A DNA stretch of 64,000 nt, taken from the NCBI RefSeq assembly GCF_004028635.1, contig NZ_RQJW01000010.1:300322-364321 (forward strand), read 5' to 3'. The position numbers and the translations under genes are program-made. The notes under the pieces were generated by a model, which saw only the letters and a program-made list of their open reading frames with translations, was not told the origin of the DNA and ran no database searches. Source of the DNA: Streptomyces cyaneus (lineage in GTDB: Bacteria; Actinomycetota; Actinomycetes; Streptomycetales; Streptomycetaceae). The stretch's first letter is position 1; each line of letters opens with the position of its first letter. Shown here piece after piece: positions 8,492 through 18,200 of the stretch.

Positions 8492-11400
8492 TCAGGAAAG
8501 GGCGCGCTCGACCTTCGTCGTGCCGGAGCCGACGGGTCCTATCCGCAGCACCGTTCCGGTCAGGTCGGTGAGCGGTCTGACCTCCACCCGTCCGCGTCCG
8601 CCGGGCGCCGACGCCGTGACCCGGTAGTCCGCCGGGCGGGCGTCGCCGATCTCCACCTCCAACACCGCGCGGGAGTTGGGAGGCACCGTCACCCGTGTCG
8701 TATGGGCGTCGTTCGATCGGTGCACGGTGACCTCGACCGGTCCGCGCAGGGACGGCACTCTTCCCGCGACGTCGGTCAGGGCGCCGGTCCTGGGGCGGAT
8801 CAGGAACTCCGCCGCGCCCGGGGCGGTGACGCGGACGCCGAGCACGTGCCGGGGGATCGCGTTGGCCGGGGCGGACGCCCAGGCGTGGGAGAACGTCATG
8901 TTGGACTTCAGTGCGGGGTCCCAGGCCTCGGTGACGATGGTGGCCTTCAGCGAATCCAGCATGTGCAGCCACGAGTTGGTGGCCGTGGAGGTGAGCAGCG
9001 CGAGCGCGGCGTCGGCGCGGCCGAGGCGGAAGAGGGCGTCGAGGAGGAACTGCGCTCCGTACACGCTCGTCCGCATGCCGCCCGCCGCGAGGGTGTCCCC
9101 GAGCCGGGTCCGCGCGGCGTCGTCGAGGGCGTCCGCCACACCGAGCGCGACCGGGAAGGCGGTGGCGTGCTGGGCGCTGTGCGTGGTGCCCTCACCGTCG
9201 AGGAACCGACCGGCCGTGCCGTCGAGCAGGGTGGCGCGCATGGCGGTGGCGAGGGTGTCGGCACGTGCGCGCAGGGCTGTCGTGTCGTCGTCCTTGCCGA
9301 GCACATCGGCACACTTCGCCAGGGCGTCGAACGCCGCGTACTGGAAGGCGTTCACGACGGTGTTGACCTTCGTGAAGACGTATCCGTCGCGACTGGCGAC
9401 CGGCCAATCGACGAGGTCGCCCAGGTCCTGGCTGCTGCCGCCGGGGGACTTGCGCACCAGGCCCTGGGAATCCAGGTAGGCGGTGAGGTTCTTCGCGGCG
9501 AGCAGGTCGTAGTCCTTGGCGAGCTGCCGGTCGTCGCCGGTGGCCAGGTAGTCCTCCCACGCGGACAGCGCGCACATCAGCCGGTACTCCGTGGGCCAGG
9601 TGCCCTTGCGGACCAGGTAGTCGTTGGACCAGCGGGCCAGGGCGTAGGAGCGCTGGACGCCGTACTCGGAGAGCTGGTTGATCAGCGCGTCGCCCTCGTA
9701 GGGGCCGCGTTCCCGGGTCGGGGTGTCGGTGTAGAGATCGCCGCGGGTGGCCTCGATCGAGTACCGGCACAGCTCCCAGACCCGGTCCAGAGCGGGGTCG
9801 GAGCTACGGAAGGAGGCGTCCGAGTCGTCCCAGTCGAGCCGCCAGGCCCGCCCGGTGACGACGGCCCCGGACAGGTCGAGCGTCGTGCGCAGTTCGGCCC
9901 AGCGGAAGCCGCGATAACCCCGGTGCTCGAAGCTCTGCTTGCCGTCGCGCAGGGTCCACACCTCACGGTAGGTGTTGGTGGCGCGCAGCTGGTATTTGAC
10001 GGTTCCGTCGGAGTTCAGCTCCTCGCCGAGGCGCACCTCGACGGTGTCGCCCGCGCTCCCGGTGACCTCCAGGGACAGCCCGCCGACGATCTCCCGGCCG
10101 AGGTCGACCAGCCAGCGGCCGTCGGCGACCTTGGTGACGGAGGCGGGAGTGACGTCGTGCAGCCGCGGCGGCTCGATCGGGGCCGGGACGAGTCCGCTGA
10201 TCGCGGCGCGGACGGCCGGGGTGTGCCAATCGCCGTCGTCGAAGCCGGGCCGCGTCCAGCCGACCGGCTCCTGCCGCAGATCCCAGTACTCCTGCGGGAC
10301 GGTGAAGTAGCTGCTGCCCGCACTGCCCTTCGAAGGCAGCAACCCGGCCTGGCGGCGCGCCTTCCAGTGGTCTCCCGAGGCGACGGTGGTACGGCTGCCG
10401 TCGGTGTACGTGATCTCCAGCTGGGCCAGGAACTTCTGCTGCGAGGTGGTCCAGCACAGCGCGGCGAGCGCGTTCGGCCCGCCGTCGGCCCGCAGGGTCG
10501 AGGTGACCTCGAACGCCTGGTAGGCGGTCCCGGTGCCGGAACGCACGGAGGCGTGCCCGACCACGGTGCCGTTGCTCCACACCTTGGCCACGTACTGCCG
10601 GGCCGGGTCGGGCGAAGCGGCGGCGACGTAGAGGACGGCGGCGGCTATCTCCTTGCCCGCGGCCGTGTCGTACTCGTGGCGCAGCAGCGCCCAGGTGTCG
10701 TCGGCCCCGTAGGAGGAGAGCGAGGAGGCGCCGGTGGGGAACGTGAGCGTGCCGCCGGAGACCGTGCCGGCGGAGAAGGTGCCCTTGTCGGAGGCGAAGT
10801 CGTCGTCGAGGAGGACGGTGCCGTCGGCGGCGGTGAAGGTGACGCGGTCGTAGACCTGGGACTCGGTCAGGCCGTTGCGCAGGCCGACGTTGCCGGAGGC
10901 GTAACGGGTGTCGGTGGTGACGTCGACAACGGTGCCGTTGACGCTGGTGGTGAAGGTGGAGCCGGCCATGGCGACGGCGAGGTCCAGCCACTCCCCGGTG
11001 AGGACGGCGGACGGCAGCCGGATCTCGCCGAGGACGCTGTACGTGCCGTTCACACAGACGTGCTTGCGCAGGATGCCGGGACTGCCCGCGCGCAGCTGCC
11101 ACATGTAGTTGTTGGCGGTGTTCGCGGCGCGGAACCACACCCCGGCGGCCACCGCGGTGATCTTCAGCCGGGCGGCGAAGGTTCCGTCGGTCATGACCGG
11201 TCCGGCCGGTGCCCAGATCGGCTCGGCCTCCCACTCGTCCTCGACGGAGGTGGCGAGCAGGGTGGGCTCAGACCAGGCGGATCGTTTCTCTCCCCAGCTG
11301 GCGACCCGCCACCAGTAGGCGGTACGGGGCTGGAGGGCCGGCCCCGCGTACGGCACGGCGGTGGAGTCCGCGGAGTTGCGCTTACCCGAGTCCCAGACGA

Positions 11401-11700
11401 TCCGCTCGTCCTCGAAACCGCCAGGTGCGGCGGCCAGTTGCAGCTGGTACGCGCGCTGGAGGGTACCGGCGCCGAAGTCGGGCACCTGCCAGCTGAACCG
11501 GGGGCGCTGCCCGGCGCTCGTGGCGAGCGCCTGCGGGAGCAGATCGGCCAGCATCCCGGTCGGCCCGGGCGGCTTGCCGGGGGGGGCGTGGGGGCGCCCG
11601 CGCCCCCGGCCGCGAGTGCCCGGGGGCCGGTCAGCACGACCGAGGCGGCCGTGGCGCCACCGAGTTGGAGAAGTCTTCGACGCGACAGGTCCCAGGACAT
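8492..11700 (-). CDS. alpha-L-rhamnosidase, GH78, with Tat signal; frame broken at an 8-nt tract
   Basis: The catalytic body is one long reading frame: fibronectin-like N-domain (RFSWQVPDF, YWWRVASWG), a concanavalin-like insert (VWFRAANTANNYMWQL), and a GH78 (alpha/alpha)6 barrel with DTPTRERGPYEGDALIN and DLVDWP. It should release rhamnose from plant glycans or glycosides. The only good start is the ATG at 11700, behind GAGGG, which opens MSWDLSRRRLLQLGG, a Tat signal; but that frame meets the body only if the run of eight C (plus-strand G at 11579-11586) changes length. As written the gene is frameshifted. A sequencing error, a slippery tract and a real mutation are all possible. The body could also be read from an in-frame ATG at 11707, without a signal peptide. 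Confidence 0.85.
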
Positions 11701-11717
11701 GGTGCACCCTCGGCTCA

Positions 11718-11729
11718 TGAAAGGTTTCA
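11718..11729. promoter_or_regulatory. TGAAA-GG-TTTCA palindrome upstream of GH78
   Basis: A perfect 12-bp palindrome lies 18 bp upstream of the GH78 start codon. A related half-site, TGAAACGATTTAA, lies near 11805. Spacing and symmetry resemble LacI-type operators commonly found before glycosidase genes. No LacI gene is in the window. Confidence 0.4.
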
Positions 11730-11868
11730 AGGCGAATGCCCGGAGGTTAGGGTTCCGCGTCCAGGTGATCAATGCCTGTGTCGAAAATGAGTGCGTCGCA
11801 AGCCTGAAACGATTTAAGCGCAGGCCAGTGCCCGGAGGCGGCGTGTGGCGGTGTGACCCGCACGACGG

Positions 11869-12018
11869 TCACATCGTGGCGCGCAGGTGGCTGACGGTGG
11901 CGAAATGGTAGCCGCAGGCGGTGAGGGTGCGCAGGACCTCGGGGACGGCGGCGACCGAGGTGGGGTGGATGTCGTGGACCAGGACGACGTCGTTGGGTTC
12001 GGCCTGGGAGATGACGGT
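11869..12018 (-). pseudogene. 3' fragment of a polysaccharide deacetylase gene
   Basis: About 49 codons read NDVVLVHDIHPTSVAAVPEV and end TVSHLRATM, nearly the same as the last 49 residues of the intact deacetylase at 13693-15135 (NDVVLMHDIHATSVAAVPEI ... TVSHLRATM). Everything upstream is replaced by a transposase remnant on the other strand. It is therefore a broken second copy of the same gene. Confidence 0.8.
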
Positions 12019-12390
12019 CCGCCGCCCGCCGCCCGCCGTCGACGGCCGAGGCCCCCGGCCCAAACGGCTCGGACCTGTGGTGGTCGGGCAAGCACCGGCT
12101 CACGGAGGGAACGTGCAGGTCATCCCCGCCCTGGACGGCTGGCCGATCTGGGCCTCGCCGGTCCACCCGGGCCGCGAGCACGACACCGCCTGCGCCCGTC
12201 GGCACGGCCCGCTCAACCGGGTCGCAGCTCGGCTGGGCGTGCCGACCCTGGTCGGTCTCGGGTACGAGAACGCCAGGGACGGCTTCCGCTACCCGGTCAA
12301 GAAGCCCGCGGGCGGCGACCTGACCGAGTCGTGTGCGAACGGGCAACTCCCTGCTCAAGACCACCTTCAAGGCCCTGCGACGGGTCAGCG
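12019..12390 (+). pseudogene. degenerate IS5-family transposase
   Basis: The pieces WSGKHR (from 12079), GNVQVIPALDGWPIWAS, HPGREHDTACAR, LGYENARDGFRYPVKKP and NSLLKTTFKALRRVS follow the order of the C-terminal half of IS5/IS112-like DDE transposases. They lie in three reading phases, with breaks near 12100 and 12333, so no protein can be made. The fragment joins the deacetylase remnant at its left and runs almost to the stop codon of the ribosome-inactivating protein gene at its right. Confidence 0.75.
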
Positions 12391-12397
12391 ATCACTG

Positions 12398-13420
12398 TCA
12401 GAGGAGCAGCGTGAGCGCCAGGATGAGCGCCATGCCGGTGATCGAGGAGAACTGCAGCTCACCGATGGGCGGGTGGGCCGGTACCCGGGGGTCGTCCAGA
12501 CGCCTCTGGAAGTTGTTCCCGAGGCTCTGCCAGTTGTTCTCCAGACCCACCGCGGTGGCGTTCGGTTGGTAGCCCGCACCTTCGATGTTGTTGTAGACGC
12601 GGCCGGAGATCCAGTCATTGCGCGCGGCCTCGGAGATGGCCTGGATGACGTGCAGCAGGTCGCGAGCGCGTGAACGTCCCGACGCCTCGCTCCAGGCGAG
12701 ATTCGTGACGGCGTCGGAAAGGTCCGTGGTGCTCAGCCTCACGGATCTCCGGGTGTACGCCCTCCCGTCCGCGCCCCTCGCGTACGCCTCGATTGAGTTG
12801 TAGCCCCCTTCGAACGGGAGTTGGAGTACTCGGGTCTGCGAGGTGGGCCGGTAGTTCGTCAGCACCCGGTCCTGCGCATTGCGAGGCCTGAAGTGGAGGT
12901 AAGTGTTGCCGCGTGGGACGTAATACCCCTGGACGTACAAGTCGCGCGCCCGGATGACCACTCGGATGTCCGCGGCGTCCCCGTGGCCGTGGGTTATGTT
13001 GCGGATATTGACGGTGAAGTAGTCGTTCGCGTTGGTCGTGGTGCCATCGACGCTGGCGTGAATGGTTCGTGACTTGACCCGCTTGCGGACCGCGTCGATC
13101 ATCGATTTGTAGCCGGCCTTCCCGTCCTTCAGGAACCAGCCGATGTCCTTGCCGTCGTCGATGACGCTCCGCACGGACGTCTCGCCCCGCTGAGCGGTAC
13201 CGAGCGGGGCAACCCCGTGCGGCACGGTGGCGCGTCCATCGACGACGACGGTGTCCGGCAGATTCGCCGTGGCGGCCGCCTTCCGCTCACTGCCGTCCAC
13301 GGGGCTGAGGCCGGTCGTGGCCAGCCCGATCGACACTGTTGCCACAAGGGCTCCGGTGACGGCTACGGTCCATCTCCTGCGGCGGGATCCACGTACGGAT
13401 ACGCCGGTTTCGTTCTCCAT
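12398..13420 (-). CDS. secreted ribosome-inactivating protein (rRNA N-glycosylase, ricin A-chain family)
   Basis: The 340-residue protein starts with a Sec-type leader (RRRRWTVAVTGALVATVSIG). From residue ~100 it follows the RIP fold. IQAISEAARNDWI contains the hallmark EAAR, with catalytic Glu264 and Arg267. LENNWQSLG supplies the active-site Trp297. LPFEGGYNSIEAYAR (Tyr207) and LYVQGYYVPRG (Tyr166/167) match the two adenine-stacking tyrosines. All key residues are therefore present. Such enzymes remove one adenine from the sarcin-ricin loop of 28S/23S rRNA and stop translation. No lectin B-chain is attached, so it is a type 1 RIP. The start ATG has AAAGAG eight bases upstream. A hydrophobic run closes the C-terminus. 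The target organism is unknown; eukaryotes are the likely victims. Confidence 0.9.
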   Translation of the reverse strand: MENETGVSVRGSRRRRWTVAVTGALVATVSIGLATTGLSPVDGSERKAAATANLPDTVVVDGRATVPHGVAPLGTAQRGETSVRSVIDDGKDIGWFLKDGKAGYKSMIDAVRKRVKSRTIHASVDGTTTNANDYFTVNIRNITHGHGDAADIRVVIRARDLYVQGYYVPRGNTYLHFRPRNAQDRVLTNYRPTSQTRVLQLPFEGGYNSIEAYARGADGRAYTRRSVRLSTTDLSDAVTNLAWSEASGRSRARDLLHVIQAISEAARNDWISGRVYNNIEGAGYQPNATAVGLENNWQSLGNNFQRRLDDPRVPAHPPIGELQFSSITGMALILALTLLL

Positions 13421-13524
13421 GGCTGTGCTCTTTCTGTGTTCTTCGATACGGGCGCCGAGCCGGGCCTTGAGGTTTCAACCTGTCGGCCACCGTGCTCGGG
13501 GTCAGTGAGTCCTCGTGAGGTCTG

Positions 13525-13632
13525 TCAAGCTGCGAGGGCACGGGACGGGTTGAGCTCGTGGCACCGCCCATCGCGTAGGAGTGCCCAGAGGACGTTCACA
13601 CGGCGGCGGGCGAGGGTGATCCGCCTCGGCGC
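13525..13632 (-). pseudogene. C-terminal scrap of an IS110-type transposase
   Basis: The minus strand reads ITLARRRVNVLWALLRDGR and then stops after SRALAA at 13525. LARRRVNVLxALLRD is the end signature of many IS110 transposases (compare LARRRADVLFAMLRD in the intact element at 23144). Only about 35 codons remain. A second short unrelated tail (QKYLAGTDGWNPVR, stop near 13636) lies next to it and is not recognised. Confidence 0.55.
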
Positions 13633-13692
13633 GGTCAGCGGACCGGGTTCCAGCCGTCGGTGCCGGCCAGGTACTTCTGGGCGGTGTACGGG

Positions 13693-15135
13693 TCACATCG
13701 TGGCGCGCAGGTGGCTGACGGTGACGAAGCGGTAGCCGCGGGCGCTGAGGGTGCGCAGAATCTCGGGGACCGCGGCCACCGACGTGGCGTGGATGTCGTG
13801 CATGAGGACGACGTCATTGCGCTGCACCTTGGCGATGACGCTCTGCGCGACCTTCGCGGAGTCGGGGTACTTCCAGTCCTCGGTGTCCAGGGTCCACAGC
13901 ACGGGGGAGAGCTTGGTGGCGCTTCGGACGGTGCTGTTGACGGCGCCGTAGGGCGGCCGGAAGAGGGTGGGGGCCTTACCGGTCGCGGCCTTGATCGCGG
14001 CGCTGGTGTGGTTGAGCTGGTAGGTGACCTCCTCGGGGGTGAGCTTGGTGAGGTCGGGGTGGTTCCAGGAGTGGTTGCCCACCTCGTGACCGGCGCGGGC
14101 CTCGGCACGCACCAGGTCGGCGTGGGCGGCGACGTTCTGGCCGACCACGAAGAAGGTGGCCCGGGCGTGGTACTGCGCGAGGTAGGTCAGCAGGGTCGCG
14201 GTCTCCGGGGCGGCGGGGCCGTCGTCGAAGGTCAGGGCGATGCACCGGACCTTCTTGCAGTCGGTGTCGTCGTCGCCGGAGGCCGTGTGTGTCGGCACGG
14301 CGGGGGCGGGCGTGGCGGTCGCCCCGAGGTCGAGTGAGCGCGACGGCTGGACGGTCTGATGCTGGGCGCGCTTGCCGAAGCCGGACAGCCAGGGAGTGAC
14401 CGTCGCCTTGGAGAAGGCCACGACGTAGCGGCCGGCGGCGGCGGCGCCGACCTCGTCCCGGTCGAAGGTCACCCGCAGTCCGCCGTCCGCGGTGAAGGCC
14501 ATGTCGTCCAGGATGGCGACGACGTTCGACCGATCGGCGAACGCCTCGTCCACCGTGCCCGCGTCGGTGCCGTCCCGCCCCTTGAGCTGCTTCTTCAGGG
14601 CGGCGATGAAGGCGCCCCGGGAGCCGTCGCCGACGAGTGCGAGCGCGGTGCGGTCCGCGCCCGCCTTGCCGTCGTACCAGTAAGTGCGCGTGCGCAGTCC
14701 GCCCCCTGCCGCGGTGCGGTCCTGTGTGGTGAGCCGGACGCCGAGGACGTTCCCGGAGGCGACCAGGAACTGGTGGCTGATGTTGAGTTCGCGGCCGTCG
14801 GCGCCGGTGGGGTCGTCGTCGCACAGCTGGCGGAAGGTTGCCAGGCGCTGCTCCACGTCCTTCTTCATCGCGTCCGTCATCGCGGTCGCGCCGGGTACGT
14901 CCGGGTAGCTGGTCGCGAAGGGGCAGGAGCTGTTCTCGCCGTTGTCGTTGACGATCCGCAGACCCCTGATCTTCGAGGGGTCCACGGCCCGCACCGGCGA
15001 GGTGCCGGAGGACGGTCCGGGCCGTGCTCCGGCGGTCGCGGAGTCAGATGCCCCGGAGGATCCGGACGAGCAGGCCGCCGTCAGGGAGAGCGAGCCGAGC
15101 AGCAGGAGGGAGGGGAACAGGAGACGTGTGCGCAT
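13693..15135 (-). CDS. lipoprotein polysaccharide deacetylase (NodB domain) with DUF3298-like N-domain
   Basis: The leader ends in the lipobox LTAAC, so the protein is lipid-anchored outside the cell. Residues ~60-270 form a domain resembling the RsiV/DUF3298 type often placed before deacetylases. The NodB homology domain carries all five motifs: TFDDGP (metal Asp), HSWNHPDL (metal His pair), RPPYGA, DTEDW and LMHDIH. It should remove N- or O-acetyl groups from peptidoglycan, chitin oligomers or xylan; CE4 members differ and the substrate is open. A 3'-terminal duplicate lies at 11869-12018. Confidence 0.88.
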   Translation of the reverse strand: MRTRLLFPSLLLLGSLSLTAACSSGSSGASDSATAGARPGPSSGTSPVRAVDPSKIRGLRIVNDNGENSSCPFATSYPDVPGATAMTDAMKKDVEQRLATFRQLCDDDPTGADGRELNISHQFLVASGNVLGVRLTTQDRTAAGGGLRTRTYWYDGKAGADRTALALVGDGSRGAFIAALKKQLKGRDGTDAGTVDEAFADRSNVVAILDDMAFTADGGLRVTFDRDEVGAAAAGRYVVAFSKATVTPWLSGFGKRAQHQTVQPSRSLDLGATATPAPAVPTHTASGDDDTDCKKVRCIALTFDDGPAAPETATLLTYLAQYHARATFFVVGQNVAAHADLVRAEARAGHEVGNHSWNHPDLTKLTPEEVTYQLNHTSAAIKAATGKAPTLFRPPYGAVNSTVRSATKLSPVLWTLDTEDWKYPDSAKVAQSVIAKVQRNDVVLMHDIHATSVAAVPEILRTLSARGYRFVTVSHLRATM

Positions 15136-15257
15136 GGGACCAGAACCTGGGCTAGAGGGCTTACCGGGTCCGATCGTCCAGGTCAGGGCCGTTTTTCAGC
15201 GACCGCTGGAGTCACTGTGAACAAAAAGGTCCCGCACTTCGCGCACGCCTTTGCCGT

Positions 15258-18200
15258 TCAGCGTGTTGTGGGGCACACCTGTCGGTACGGCGCGTCAGAG
15301 ACGTACGTCCGCCACTGCGCCTCGGTGAGTCCTCCGCCGGCCCGCCCGCACAGGATGCGGACGACGTCGTCCGGGGCCACGGGGTGGCGCTGGAGCAGCA
15401 CGTTCGGGCCGCCCGCGTAGAGGGTGGCGCCGTCGTGGGTGAAGGCGAGGGTGTCGATTCCGTCGCCGGGCGTGGGCACGTCGCTGCCGAGGAGCCGCTG
15501 CCCGGCGGTGTCCCACAGACGCAAGGTGCCGTAGCGGCCGCCCACGGCGAGGGTGGCGCCGTCGGGGGAGAAGGCGAGCGCGCCCACGGCCTCGGGCTCG
15601 CCCACGGAGACGGTGTCGGAGGTGCCGGTCAGGATGCCCATACGGTGGCGCAGGTCGCCGTCCCACAGGGTCACGTGCCCCGTGCCGTCGCCGACGGCGA
15701 GCCGGGTGCCGTCGGGGCTGAAGGCCAGCGCGGTGACCTGCTGGCCGTTGGCCAGGGCTCGCCCGCTCACACGACCGGAGGGCAGCTCGGCGTACCGGTC
15801 GGCGGAACCGGCGAGCAGCCGGCCGTCGGGCCGCAGCGCGATCCTGCCCGCATCGAGGGCGCCCAGGGTGGCCGTGCGGCGGTGGGCGGCGGTGTCCCAG
15901 ACCTCGGACGTGCCGTCGCCGGTGGCGGAGCGCGCGGCCAGCAGCGTCCGTCCGCCGGAACCGAGGGCGAGAGCGGAGACGATGCGGTCCGCCGCACCGG
16001 ATGTCTCGAACGACGTACGGACCCGGTGAGCGGGGACGTCCCAGACGCTGAAGCGCTGCCGAAGGGAGCCGTGCGAGGAGACGGTGTCGGCAACGGCGAG
16101 GGCCCGGCCGTCCGGGCTGAAGGCAAGCTGCGGGGGCCCCTCGCCGTCGGTCGGCAGGGGACCGAGCGTGGTGCGGGCGAGAACCGTTCCGGTGCTGGTG
16201 GAGCGGAGTTCGAAGCGGTAGCCGACGCCGGAGCGGGTGGCGGTGGCCAGGACTGTGCCGTCCGGGCTGAGCGCGGTCGCGTCGGCCGGAGTGCTCTGCC
16301 AGCGGGCGTCCAGGCGGTCGCTCAGGTCGTACGTGCGCACCGTGGCGCCGTCGAGATAGCGTAGCGTCCGGTTCTTGCCCGGGGCCCAGGTCAGGCCGCT
16401 CACCTCGGCTCCGGCCAGCGGTGTGTGGAAGACCTGCCCGCCGCCCAGGTCAAGCGACCACGCGGCGATCTCCTGGTCGTCGGCCGTGGCCAGGAACCGC
16501 CCGTCCGGCGAGAGGTCGGCCTGGGCGAAGCCACTGGTGCCGCTGCTCTGGAAGTCGGCGACCTCCCGTCCGTCGGAGATGTTCCAGACGGTGGCCGTGT
16601 TCCCGGAGACCACGGCCAGCCGCCGGCCGTCCCCGCTGAACCGCAGCAACCGGGAGCCGTGGTCCGCCCCCGAGCCGGTGCCGCAGACGGTGCCGGCCGC
16701 CTTCTCCCAGGAACCCGGCAGCCTCTTGCCGTGGACGGTGTCCCACACCTGGGGTGCGCCGTCGGCCGGGCACAGGGCGAAGATGCGGCCGCCCGGGCCG
16801 ACCGCGGCGGCGGTGAAAGTGCGGGGCGTGTCCGTGGTGAACAGAACCTTGCCGTCGCCGGCCCGGTGCACCTTGACCGGACCGGGACCGTCCACTGGTC
16901 CGGTGCCATAGGAGCTGCCGTCGGGCGCCGCCCAGTAGGCCGCGTCGCCCAGCTCGGCGACCGTTCTGCGGGCGGCGAGGTTCCACAGCTCGTTGCCGTT
17001 CTGGCCGGTGAGGACGAGGAAGCGGGCATCGAGGCCGGCGTCCGAAGCCTCTGTGCCGCCGGGCAGGTGGTAGGTGGCGGTGACACGGTGGTCGGCCACG
17101 TCGCGGACGGTCACTTCGGAGCCCGTGACGGTGATGAGGGCGCGACCCTGACCGGTGAGGAAGCGCTGGGTGTTCTCGCCTGTCTGTGGGTCGGTGAAGG
17201 CGTCCCGCTCCGGCCGGGCCAGGGCGTCGAGCAGGGCCGAACGGGACTCGGTCAGCGGGGCGAGGCGCCAGGCCGCGACGGAGAGCAGGGCGGCCGTGCG
17301 GGGGTCGGCGGTGCGCATGCTGCTGGCCACGGTGGCCAGGCGGCGGGCGGCCGCCTTGGCTGCCTCCTGCTCGCTCGCCCGGTCGCGCTGCCAGGCCAGC
17401 AGGCCCGCGGCCAGGGCGAGCACGAGGAACGCGGAGAGCCCCACGGTGAGCAGGCGGGTACGGCGGGCGGTCCGTGCCCCGGCCTCCCGCTCGGCGTCGC
17501 GTGCGGCACGGGAGGCGTCGAGGAAGGCCCACTCCAGCTCGGCGAGGTCGTCCTGGGCCTGCTCGGTGAACAGCTCCTCGGCCTGGGTCAGCCGTGTCCC
17601 CCGGTACAGCGCTCCCGGGTCACGGTCCAGTTGCTCCCAGGCGCGGGCCGACTCCCCGAGGAGCCGTTGCGCCCGCAGCTGCTCCCGGCCCTCCTCGATC
17701 CAGCCGGCCAGCCGGGGCCAGCCGGTGATCAGCACCTCGTGGGCCAGCTCGACGGTGTCACCGTCCAGGGTGACCAGCCGGGCGGCGGCGAGGTGTTCCA
17801 GCGCGTCCTGGGCGTCGGGCCCCAGTTCCGCCCGGGGCGCCGGGCGGCGGGTGTCGGCGATCCCGTCCCCGGGTGCGATCAGCCGCAGCAGGATACGGCG
17901 GGCGGCGCAGGCCTGCTCCGGCGCGAGTTCGCCGTAGACCCGCTCGGCGGTCGCGGCGATCGCACCGCGCACGCCGCCGGCCTCCTCGTACGCGGCCAGG
18001 GTGAGGGTGCGGCCGCGGCGCCGGCGCCAGGTCTCCAGCAGGGCGTGCGAGACCATCGGCAGGGCGCCGGGCTGGTCGGTGACCTCGTCGATGACGCGCG
18101 CGGTCAGCGCGCGCTCCACGTTCAGGCCCTCGGCGGTCGCCGGGCCGGTGATCGCCTCCCGCAGTTCGTCCCGGCCCATCGGCCCGACCAGCAGGTTCGC

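Noticed and set aside
8702..11911. 1069-codon plus-strand open frame opposite the GH78 gene
   Set aside because: Composition is Gly/Val/Arg-rich without motifs, and the opposite strand encodes a full GH78 enzyme. High-GC antisense openness explains it.
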